This document shows, piece after piece, positions 25,645 through 33,300 of a DNA stretch of 40,469 nt. A program made the translations under genes and the position numbers. A model generated the notes under the pieces. It was not told the DNA's origin. It made no database searches and was given only the letters and a program-made list of their open reading frames with translations. The stretch is from an uncultured bacterium. Its GTDB lineage: Bacteria > Verrucomicrobiota > Kiritimatiellia > CAIKKV01. The stretch lies in the NCBI GenBank assembly GCA_938038445.1, contig CALHRZ010000019.1:104649-145117 (forward strand), written 5' to 3'. The stretch's first letter is position 1. Every line of letters starts with the position of its first letter.

Positions 25645-26783
25645 GAACCTTGGGATTCGGAATCATCGGCGCCGGTCTCATGGGGCGCGAGTTTGCCAGC
25701 GCAATCGCACGGTGGTGCCATCTGCTCGATGTGGATTTCCGGCCCGAGCTGCGGGCGGTCTGCGACAAGAACCCCACCATCCTTGCGTGGTATCGCGATC
25801 GATTTCCGGGGATTTCACTGTTGACGGAGGATTATCGGCAGCTGCTGGTGCATCCCGGTGTGGAAGCGATCTATTGCGCCGTTCCTCATCACTTGCACGA
25901 AGAACTGTATACGGCGATTTTGCGGGCCGGCAAACATCTGCTCGGCGAAAAACCCTTTGGAATTGATCGAAAGGCCAACGAGGCAATTTTGTCAGTATGG
26001 AAAGAGCGGCCCGAACTTTTTGTTCGGTGCTCCTCGGAGTTCCCCTTCTATCCGGCCGTTCAACGTATCGGCCAAATGATCGAACACAATGCCTTCGGGC
26101 CAATCTTGGAAGTCCATGCCGATTTCCGTCATTCAAGCGATCTTGACCCCGACAAGCCGATCAACTGGAAAAGGATGATCGCCTTGAACGGCGAGTACGG
26201 TTGCATGGGCGATCTGGGAATGCACGTTTGCCACGTGCCCTTTCGCGCCGGCTGGTTCCCACGGAACGTGCGGGCGATCCTTTCCAAAATGGTCTCAACC
26301 CGGCCGGATGGAAAAGGGAATCGAGTGCCCTGCGAAACATGGGACAATGCGACTTTACTGTGCGAAGCGACGGATCCGACAACCGGGGAGGGGTTTCCGC
26401 TCACCTTCCGCATGCAACGGATCGCGCCGGGCGAGACCAATTCCTGGAATCTCGAAATTCTCGGGATGAAAGCCTCTGCCCGCTTTTCCACCAAAAACCC
26501 GCGGCGTCTTGAACTGTTGGAGTACACCGGGGGAGAACAGGCGTGGAAAAGCGTGGATATGGGCAATGAGACGGCCTTTAAGACCCTGACGGGTGGAATT
26601 TTCGAGATTGGTTTTTCCGACGTTCTATTGCAAATGTTTGCCGCATTCATGTTCGAATGGGTTCACGGAACACCCAGAAGTCGTTTTGCAGGCTGCGTGA
26701 CGCCCGACGAGACCCATTGGAGCCATCGCCTCTTCTCGGCGGCCCTTGAATCGCAAAGGAGATCCGCCGTCATACCCGTTTAG
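25641..26783 (+). CDS. Gfo/Idh/MocA-family oxidoreductase
   Basis: 380 residues. The Rossmann motif is GIIGAGLMGREFA, followed by VPHHLHEELYTAILRAGKHL and the catalytic-Lys motif LGEKPFGIDR. EYGCMGDLGMHVCHVPF provides the C-domain Asp/His pair. The insertion WKRMIALNGEY and the tail DETHWSHRLFSAALESQRR suggest a subfamily of its own. It is an NAD(P)-dependent dehydrogenase for a sugar or inositol-like substrate, with translation coupled to the aminotransferase. It shows no close similarity to the other Gfo/Idh protein at 16.6-17.7 kb beyond family motifs. Confidence 0.9.
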   Translation: MRTLGFGIIGAGLMGREFASAIARWCHLLDVDFRPELRAVCDKNPTILAWYRDRFPGISLLTEDYRQLLVHPGVEAIYCAVPHHLHEELYTAILRAGKHLLGEKPFGIDRKANEAILSVWKERPELFVRCSSEFPFYPAVQRIGQMIEHNAFGPILEVHADFRHSSDLDPDKPINWKRMIALNGEYGCMGDLGMHVCHVPFRAGWFPRNVRAILSKMVSTRPDGKGNRVPCETWDNATLLCEATDPTTGEGFPLTFRMQRIAPGETNSWNLEILGMKASARFSTKNPRRLELLEYTGGEQAWKSVDMGNETAFKTLTGGIFEIGFSDVLLQMFAAFMFEWVHGTPRSRFAGCVTPDETHWSHRLFSAALESQRRSAVIPV

Positions 26784-26803
26784 GGAGCAAGAAAGGGCAG
26801 TAT

Positions 26804-28123
26804 ATGCTTAAAGCGGGAGCCGCTCGTTTCGTTCTTTCACCTGTCTATCCGATGTTTCTCATTGGGTATCCCCATGTTTCCCGCCTTTCCACGGGGATTC
26901 ATGATCCTCTCCACGCCTCGGCCATTTGCTTGGACGACGGGCTGCTGAAACTGCTTCTTATCGGCGTGGACCTGCTCTTTGTCGGCGCGGATACTGTCGC
27001 GCGCTGCCGGGCGGCGTTGCATGCTCGAACGGGCATTTTGCCGGAGCATATTCTCATCAGTGCCACCCACACGCATTCGGGACCCATGACGACGCTTCAT
27101 CTTGCGTTCCGGTCTGACCCTGTCGTCCCACGCGCGGTGGATCCGGCCTACCTGACATGGGCGGAAGATCGCATCGTGACGGCGGGCGTTGAGGCGTGGA
27201 GAAACCGTGTGGACGCTGAGCTTGCTGTCACGGCGGCCCTTGTTGAGGGGATAGGGACCAATCGGTTGGACCCGAACGGTCCGGCGGATCCCGAAGCCGG
27301 GATTCTGTATCTGAGGCGCGCATTGGACCAATCGCCATTGGCGCTGGCGGTCGTGTACAGCATGCATCCCACGGTCCTGCATGAGGATTCGACGTTGGTT
27401 TCCGCCGACTTTCCGGGGGCGGCCATGCGCCGGTTGGCGGAGGCGATGCCGGGGCTTACGCCTCTCTATCATACGGGACCGGCCGGCAATCAAAGTCCGC
27501 GTTATTGTGTGCGGGAACAGACGTTTGAGGAAGCGGAACGGTTGGGAGGAATCCTGGCATGCCGGATATTGGAAGCTGTACGGGCATTACGGGACGAGGA
27601 TTTTCAACGGGAGGTGGCACTGAAAGGAGTTCGTACCGCGGTTCTACTGGATCCTCGCCGGTTTCCGACTGTGGCCGAAGCGCGGACAAACCTTGAAAAC
27701 AAACGGGCGCGATTTGAACAACTGCGGCGCGAAGGAGTCCCGCATGGCCCGCTCCGGACGGCGGAATGCGAGGTGTTTGGCGCCGAAGAACTCCTTGTCC
27801 TTGCGGAAGCGCAGGAAAGCAACGAACTGACCCTCTGGCAGGAACGCTTTCAGAAGGCCGAAATTCAGGTGTTTCGAATAGGGCCGGTTTGTTTGGCCGC
27901 GCTGCCGGGTGAACTCTTTGTGGAGTATGGTCTTGAAATCAAGGCGCGTGCGGCGCGTCGGACGTTCGTGATCAGTTTAGCCAACGGGGAACTGCAGGGA
28001 TACATCGTAACGCCGGAAGCCGAGCAAGCCGGAGGCTATGAAGCGCAGTGCGGACTCTTTTCGGCGGAGTCTGGCCGCCGGCTGGTAGAAGCAGCCCTGA
28101 ATCTCATAGGTTCGGTCGCATGA
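26804..28123 (+). CDS. Neutral/alkaline ceramidase-like amidohydrolase
   Basis: 439 residues, starting 20 nt after the oxidoreductase stop. The N-terminal ARFVLSPVYPMFLIGYPHVSRLSTGIHDPLHASAICLDDG, broken into its usual pieces, and ISATHTHSGP (zinc-binding His pair) are diagnostic of the ceramidase_alk N-terminal domain. Further on come YSMHPTVLHED and FPGAAMRRLAE, which match the His/Arg block around the active site. True ceramidases are larger (650+ residues), exported and end in an Ig-like domain. This one is short, has no signal peptide and is intracellular. Such single-domain relatives are common in PVC-type glycan loci and are of unknown specificity; an amide-bond hydrolase for an N-acyl sugar is a reasonable guess. 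Confidence 0.85.
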   Translation: MLKAGAARFVLSPVYPMFLIGYPHVSRLSTGIHDPLHASAICLDDGLLKLLLIGVDLLFVGADTVARCRAALHARTGILPEHILISATHTHSGPMTTLHLAFRSDPVVPRAVDPAYLTWAEDRIVTAGVEAWRNRVDAELAVTAALVEGIGTNRLDPNGPADPEAGILYLRRALDQSPLALAVVYSMHPTVLHEDSTLVSADFPGAAMRRLAEAMPGLTPLYHTGPAGNQSPRYCVREQTFEEAERLGGILACRILEAVRALRDEDFQREVALKGVRTAVLLDPRRFPTVAEARTNLENKRARFEQLRREGVPHGPLRTAECEVFGAEELLVLAEAQESNELTLWQERFQKAEIQVFRIGPVCLAALPGELFVEYGLEIKARAARRTFVISLANGELQGYIVTPEAEQAGGYEAQCGLFSAESGRRLVEAALNLIGSVA

Positions 28124-29499
28124 TTCTCGCGGTGGATTGCGGCTCAACCAATCTCAAAGGTGCGCTGTTTACACCTGATCTGGAACGGCGGGCCGTCGCG
28201 GCGGTTCCCGTCCGATATCTTCGGCAAGACGCGGAACGCACCGAGCTCGATCCTTTTTCGATGTGGAACGCTTTTTGCATGCTGACGGCGGAGGTTCTTA
28301 AACAGGCGCAAATCCGAATTTCCCGGATTTCAATGGTGGCATTTGGGAGTCAGGCGCAGACCTTTACACTCCTGGATTCCCACGACCGGCCGTTGCTCCC
28401 GTTTTTGAGTTGGATGGACCAACGCGCGACGGCGGAAGCGGCGGAGTGGCGGAATCGGTTGTGTGCGGATTTCCATCGGCATTGCAGCTTTCCCGTTCCT
28501 TTGCCGGCGCTTCAGATCTCCCTCCTTTTATGGGTTCGGCGGAACTGCCCGGAAGTGTGGCGTTCGGCCCGGCGGCTGGTGTCGCTTCCGGGGTATTTTG
28601 CGCTTCGCCTCTCGGGGGTCCATGCGTTGGATGTCAACCTGGCCTCCATGGAAGGCCTTTTTTCGATGGTTACGCGCTTTTGGAGGAGGGAAGTTTTGGA
28701 TTATCTTGATCTTCCCTCCGAATGGTTGCCCCAATTGAGCCGCCCTGGGGAGAGAATTCCGGCCATGCCGGGGCGGGCCGAAACGCCCTGGCCCGAATGG
28801 AGACCCGCTATTGTGCTTTGCGGCAATGATCAGACGGTCGGTGCATTGGGAAATGATGTCGAGTCGCGATCCGTCGTGGTCACATTCGGGACGGCATTGG
28901 TGGCCTATCAATGGGCGGGGATGGATCCGGGTCCCTATCATCCAAGCGGCATATGGGGACCTTTTCCCACGACCGGGTATTACGAACTGGGTGTTTGGGG
29001 AGAGGGGGGAATTGCTCTGGATTGGGCGAGGGAACGATTACTGCCCGGCCGCACGGCGGCGGATTTCGATCAAGCCGCTGGACAAGCGGAACCGGGGAGC
29101 GGCGGTTTGTTGTTCTTTCCGGAGCGGGCGAGAGGAGACGCTGCGTGGCGAGGAAAGGGGCGTTTGGGGGAATGCTGCCGCGCCGTATTGGAGGGGATTC
29201 TTTTTGCGCTTCGGCACTTACTGGAGGATGATCTCGGCATTGGAAGGGATCGGGCGCTTTGCGCGATTGGGGGAGGCAGCCGAAGTGGCTTTTGGATGCA
29301 GTTGGCGGCGGACATTACGGGGCGCGTGGTGCGACGCGGGACGGGAGATGGTCTTTTGGGCTCGGCCCTGCTGGCTGCCGGTTGCCGTCGTCCTCCTTCC
29401 TCTGGAGAGTGTGCGATTTTCGAACCGAATCCTTCCCATCGCGCCCTCTATGAGGAGCGGTATGCCCGTTGGCGGGCGGGCTGGAACACGGCTCAATAG
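28120..29499 (+). CDS. FGGY-family carbohydrate kinase
   Basis: 459 residues from ATG at 28120, with ATGA overlap with the ceramidase-like gene. MILAVDCGSTNLKGALF is the ATPase phosphate-1 motif, AFGSQAQTFTLLD and PFLSWMDQRA the sugar-binding strands, and CGNDQTVGALGNDVES contains the catalytic Asp. CAIGGGSRSGFWMQLAADITGRVV is the second FGGY signature with the adenosine-binding GGG. Xylulokinase/gluconokinase-like length. It would phosphorylate the open-chain sugar or polyol made by the operon. The gene overlaps the convergent radical SAM gene by 7 bp. Confidence 0.92.
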   Translation: MILAVDCGSTNLKGALFTPDLERRAVAAVPVRYLRQDAERTELDPFSMWNAFCMLTAEVLKQAQIRISRISMVAFGSQAQTFTLLDSHDRPLLPFLSWMDQRATAEAAEWRNRLCADFHRHCSFPVPLPALQISLLLWVRRNCPEVWRSARRLVSLPGYFALRLSGVHALDVNLASMEGLFSMVTRFWRREVLDYLDLPSEWLPQLSRPGERIPAMPGRAETPWPEWRPAIVLCGNDQTVGALGNDVESRSVVVTFGTALVAYQWAGMDPGPYHPSGIWGPFPTTGYYELGVWGEGGIALDWARERLLPGRTAADFDQAAGQAEPGSGGLLFFPERARGDAAWRGKGRLGECCRAVLEGILFALRHLLEDDLGIGRDRALCAIGGGSRSGFWMQLAADITGRVVRRGTGDGLLGSALLAAGCRRPPSSGECAIFEPNPSHRALYEERYARWRAGWNTAQ

Positions 29500-31199
29500 A
29501 ATACCTGCCGAAGCGTTTCTTCGGCCTCCGTGATCCAGTCGGGGGAGAATGGAGACTTACCGGGCAGTTGGACCATCAGCCGACGGGAAACCAACCGGTT
29601 TCGCAACCTTATAGCGGGATAACGATCGTTGAGATGCAGGGGAAGATCGCGAAGGGATTTGATCAACGCATCCAAGAGGTCGAGAGGTTCTTCGGCGTAC
29701 GGCGCAAGCACAAACTGCCAGAGGGTATGGGGCGAACGTTCTACGGCCTTTCGGATAAAGGCGGCCAAGCGGCGGCGTTTTGTGTATAGGTTGGATCCCT
29801 TGATGATCCATGCTTCCCTTGACTCGGTGATGGGCGGTTCGGCGGGGAGATCTTCGTCTGCGGAAAAAAACCGTCGGCTGGAAAACAGGTCGGGAATTGT
29901 GCGGCCTACGAATCGCCGGGTTGGAACATCCGTTTCCAACCGAGGGTGATCGGCCAAAAGGGTTTCCAACTCGCGAAAAGACTCTTCGCGGATCCAAGGG
30001 GTTTCGCGGACGCCGTAGGGGGGAAGAGGATCGGCGCGGATGCCCCAGGAACAAGCGCGACGGCGCAGATCGGTTCCAGGCAAGAGCAACGTATGGAGAA
30101 ACTGAATTCGCACGTGGGAGGATGGGAATTGAAGCGCCCACTCGAGGTCGCGCAAGACGCTTTCTTTTGTCTGGAAGGGGAGTCCGAGCATCAGATCAAG
30201 CGAAACACGAATGCCGCGATCCGTGAGCAGGCGAATTCCCTTGGCCAACCGGGTGAGATCCGTGGGGCGTCCGATGGCCTGAAGGACGGCGGGATCCGTG
30301 CTTTGAACTCCCGCTTCGATTTCCGCGAAACCGGCGCGTGCCAACGCGTCGGCGTGTGAGGGCATCAGACGCTCGGCGCGCAATTCGGCAAAAAAGGTCA
30401 TGGTGTTCGCCGGATTTTCGCGAGCGAATCGTTCCAATACGGCTTCAAAGGCAGGGTGTACGTTGAAGGTGGGATCAATCAATCGGACGTGGCGGGCGCC
30501 TGCCTTACGAAGGGCGCGGAGCCGGCGGCCGATTTCGCGAGGAGAAAGCCAGTTGATCGTTCGGCGCAGGTGATGGTACCGACAATAGAGACAATGGAGG
30601 GGACAACCTCGGGTGGTCTCGAGCGAAGCGACGCCATGGACATCGGGGACGAAACCGGACCAGGAGGACAACGGGGCACAACGGGTCAAATCCCATTCCC
30701 GTATTTGGCGGCGTCCTCGCCAGTAACCGGACGAAGTCCGCCAGGCAACGGCTTGAGCATCCACCGTGCGTTTGGATCGTAACGCTTGTATGATCTCGGG
30801 CAGCAGGCATTCGCCTTCACCTGCGGCAAGAACGTCGGCGGCTCGGCTGCGGAGGGCGAAGGGATGAGGAAAAGCGATTTCGGGTCCGCCGAGTAACAGG
30901 CGGGTCCTGGGCAAGCGGCGGCGGAGGTGGTGAAAAAGCGCCAGCGTTCGCTCGATGTTCCAGAGGTAAGCGGTCGCCGCAACGTAATGTGGATGGAGCG
31001 CTTCGATCTGCTCCAGCCATTCTTCGTCGCTCAGGGTGTCCCACGAGGCCGGCGCTCGGTGAATCGTGAGCGTTGGGCCGACAGGAGATAGGCGAAGGGC
31101 CATCTCGAGGTATGCGGCGGCCAAGTAGTGATTTTCGTGTTCTTCGGAAATATCGTTATCCAGTTGCGGGAGCTGGATGAAGAGGAGAGTTTCACGCAT
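29493..31199 (-). CDS. B12-binding-domain-type radical SAM protein
   Basis: 568 residues, taking ATG at 31199 (MRETLLFIQLPQL), 4 nt after the alcohol dehydrogenase stop. A start 15 codons earlier would overlap that gene and has no ribosome site. Residues 1-140 are a Rossmann-like cobalamin-binding-type domain ending in the usual AAGEGE (125-130). The radical SAM core has C199-P-L-H-C203-L-Y-C206, the canonical CX3CX2C cluster, and then EIEAGVQSTDPAVLQAIGRPTD. The cobalamin-ligand motif DxHxxG is absent, so the N-terminal domain may bind B12 without a His ligand or not at all. A C-terminal 180-residue part is not recognised. Reaction unknown (methylation or other C-H chemistry). Confidence 0.87.
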   Translation of the reverse strand: MRETLLFIQLPQLDNDISEEHENHYLAAAYLEMALRLSPVGPTLTIHRAPASWDTLSDEEWLEQIEALHPHYVAATAYLWNIERTLALFHHLRRRLPRTRLLLGGPEIAFPHPFALRSRAADVLAAGEGECLLPEIIQALRSKRTVDAQAVAWRTSSGYWRGRRQIREWDLTRCAPLSSWSGFVPDVHGVASLETTRGCPLHCLYCRYHHLRRTINWLSPREIGRRLRALRKAGARHVRLIDPTFNVHPAFEAVLERFARENPANTMTFFAELRAERLMPSHADALARAGFAEIEAGVQSTDPAVLQAIGRPTDLTRLAKGIRLLTDRGIRVSLDLMLGLPFQTKESVLRDLEWALQFPSSHVRIQFLHTLLLPGTDLRRRACSWGIRADPLPPYGVRETPWIREESFRELETLLADHPRLETDVPTRRFVGRTIPDLFSSRRFFSADEDLPAEPPITESREAWIIKGSNLYTKRRRLAAFIRKAVERSPHTLWQFVLAPYAEEPLDLLDALIKSLRDLPLHLNDRYPAIRLRNRLVSRRLMVQLPGKSPFSPDWITEAEETLRQVFY

Positions 31200-31203
31200 G
31201 GGT

Positions 31204-32322
31204 TCAGGCGGAACCGAAGAGATGATTAAGGAACCATTCCACATCGGCCGCCGAGACGGGGCGCGGGTTGCTGGCTGTGGTGGAAGCGGTGACGGTCTGG
31301 CGGATGATTTCGGAGCGATGGGGGATGGGACGACCGCAAAAAGGGTTTTGAATTCTCATTTGCCGTTTGAGGTCCTGCACGGTTTTGATGATGTCGTCAC
31401 CTGCGAGCTGGGAAAGGGTCGCATATTTGTTTCCGATAGCCGGTCGGTTGAATTCGAGGGCCAAGGGCAGGCAGAGGGCACAGATGACGCCATGCGGCTG
31501 ATGATAGTGGGCTCCAAGAGGATGGGCGAGGCCATGGACGATGCCCAATCGGGCTTGCGTGAACGCGAACCCGGCGAGCGTATTGCCGGCGAGCAAGGCA
31601 TCTGCCGCTTCGGGCTCACGGCTATCGGCAAAATGCCTGGGAAGATTGGGAAGCAAAAGTGAGACTGCCGTGAGTGCAGTGGCATCACTCCAGCAATTGC
31701 CATGGCGGCTGACATAGGCTTCGATCGCTTGCGTCAAGGCGTCCATTCCTGCGGAAGCGATTACGGGCGGTGGAGTTTGGGCGAGAAGGGTGCTGTCGAG
31801 CAAGACGGCATTGGCCGTGAGACGATCGTCGCGAATCGATTTCTTGAGATGTTGTGACGGATCAATCAGGACAGCGTTCGGAGTAACTTCCGAACCGGTC
31901 CCTGCGGTGGTCGGGATCGCCACCCAGGGGAGAGGGGGTTGTTGGAGCGGGCGTCCGGCATGAAATTCCGCGGTGGGCGCCTCTTCACGGGCAAGCCCTG
32001 CAGCGGCTTTGGCAGTATCCAGCACGCTTCCGCCTCCCACTGCCACGATCCATTGTGCACCGTGGGACTGAAGGGCCATGCGGAGGCGATCGACCGTTTC
32101 AAGAATTGGTTCGCCGGTAGGACATTCCCAGGACTGCGCGAGGTTTGGCGCGCGGTCAAGCAACGCCGCCAGACGGCCGGAACGGCGCAGGGATGCGCCA
32201 TGGACGAGGAGACCGCGGGAACCGAAGGGTCGGACGATTTCCGGCCATTCCATGGCACGGCCACGGCCGAATCGGATATGGGCGGGGAGTTGAATGCGCG
32301 AAGGGAAAGGGGGGAGTGTCAT
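31204..32322 (-). CDS. Iron-type (group III) alcohol dehydrogenase
   Basis: 372 residues. NAD(P)-binding GGGSVLDTAKA (96-106) and PTTAGTGSEVTPNAVL (137-152) are clear. The metal site reads D194-A-L-T-Q198, H263 in VHGLAHPLGA, and H277 in HYHQPHG. The position that is His in FucO-type enzymes is Gln198 here. Some relatives share this change, and it may indicate zinc or altered metal use. It would interconvert an alcohol and an aldehyde or ketone. Its start overlaps the cupin stop by ATGA. Confidence 0.9.
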   Translation of the reverse strand: MTLPPFPSRIQLPAHIRFGRGRAMEWPEIVRPFGSRGLLVHGASLRRSGRLAALLDRAPNLAQSWECPTGEPILETVDRLRMALQSHGAQWIVAVGGGSVLDTAKAAAGLAREEAPTAEFHAGRPLQQPPLPWVAIPTTAGTGSEVTPNAVLIDPSQHLKKSIRDDRLTANAVLLDSTLLAQTPPPVIASAGMDALTQAIEAYVSRHGNCWSDATALTAVSLLLPNLPRHFADSREPEAADALLAGNTLAGFAFTQARLGIVHGLAHPLGAHYHQPHGVICALCLPLALEFNRPAIGNKYATLSQLAGDDIIKTVQDLKRQMRIQNPFCGRPIPHRSEIIRQTVTASTTASNPRPVSAADVEWFLNHLFGSA

Positions 32323-32669
32323 GGGCAGGAGAGGATGACGGCAAAGATTTGGAGAGGTTCTGTTCCGTCGTTGAGAACCGCGTGAGCGGCGCCTCGGCCT
32401 GTTAAAACCGCGTCACCGGGCCCGATTCGAGTCGACGAAGTCCCGTCGTCGAGGAGTCCTTGGCCGGACAACACGAGATAAACCTCGTCTTCGTTGAGAT
32501 GTTCGTGGCGGCCGATGCTGGCACCGGGGGGAAGCGTGAGCGTGGCGCACAGGCGGCAGCATGCGGCAAACTCTTCGGGCTTGAAGGCGTGCTGAATGCG
32601 AACGGTGCCCTGGCCTCCTCGCATCTGTGTGCGTTCCTCAATCTGCATGTGGTTGGGTTTTCGGATCAT
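32319..32669 (-). CDS. Small cupin-fold protein
   Basis: 116 residues, single cupin domain. GRHEHLNEDEVYLVLSGQG is motif 1 with the His-x-His and Glu ligands, and GRGAAHAVLNDGTEP is motif 2 with the last His. The N-terminal MIRK...MRGGQGTV is usual for this clade. ATG at 32669 has GGGAGAA 7 nt upstream inside the HAD gene, giving a 32-nt overlap. Such cupins act as sugar isomerases, dioxygenases or ligand-binding regulators; which applies here is unknown. Confidence 0.88.
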   Translation of the reverse strand: MIRKPNHMQIEERTQMRGGQGTVRIQHAFKPEEFAACCRLCATLTLPPGASIGRHEHLNEDEVYLVLSGQGLLDDGTSSTRIGPGDAVLTGRGAAHAVLNDGTEPLQIFAVILSCP

Positions 32670-33300
32670 GGGGATTCTCCCGCTGGGTGAAAAAGGCGGC
32701 CAATTGCGCTGGGGTGTTCACGATCGCATCGGGATGGGCGCCGAGAAGACGAACCCGATCATGCCAGCCCCAGGCGGCGGCCAGGGCGATAGCCCCTGCT
32801 TCGCGTGCTTCGCGGATGTCGCCGGCGGTATCGCCGACGTAGAAAGGGCGAAGATCGGGGTGACGTTCGCGAAGCCACCGGATTTTGCGCGCCTTGCTGG
32901 CATCCGTTTCGGCACCCCAGATTTCCCGGATTGAGGTGACTCCCGTTTCCGCTAACGTTCGAGTGACAACGCACCGCAGGTTGGAGGTGACGACGTACAG
33001 CGGCGCAATCGGGGCCAGGATGTCCAGCATTGCAGGGATGCCGTTGAACAAGCGAATCGGCGTGGAACGTTGAGCGAGTGTTTGAGCCATGCATTGGAAG
33101 AGGGCGGTTTGGAGAGAACCGTTGATGCCGCGCCGTGCCAGTTCCTCGTAAAGGTTTCCGTCAAACAGGTCGAGAAACTCTTTCGGCGAGAAGATGGCCT
33201 GGACCCCATGCGCGCGACAAGATTCGAGAAATGCGGCCGAAAAGAGATCGAAGGAGTCGGCGAGCACGCCGTCGAAATCGAACAGAATCAAGGGATTCAT
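32638..33300 (-). CDS. HAD-superfamily phosphatase
   Basis: 220 residues, phosphoglycolate-phosphatase-like (subfamily IA). The nucleophile loop is FDFDGVLADS with Asp8 and Asp10, VVTSNL is motif II, the Lys in SKARKIRWL is motif III, and YVGDTAGDIREAREAGA is motif IV. The cap domain (residues 16-90) is helical. It dephosphorylates a small sugar or organic phosphate. It overlaps both neighbours (ATGA upstream, 32 nt downstream) and so belongs to the large operon. Confidence 0.92.
   Translation of the reverse strand: MNPLILFDFDGVLADSFDLFSAAFLESCRAHGVQAIFSPKEFLDLFDGNLYEELARRGINGSLQTALFQCMAQTLAQRSTPIRLFNGIPAMLDILAPIAPLYVVTSNLRCVVTRTLAETGVTSIREIWGAETDASKARKIRWLRERHPDLRPFYVGDTAGDIREAREAGAIALAAAWGWHDRVRLLGAHPDAIVNTPAQLAAFFTQRENPHDPKTQPHAD

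Noticed and set aside
29493-31199. Radical SAM protein as the sulfatase-maturing enzyme (AnSME)
   Set aside because: It has a B12-type N-terminal domain and lacks the extra SPASM-type cysteines expected after the core, so it is not an AnSME.
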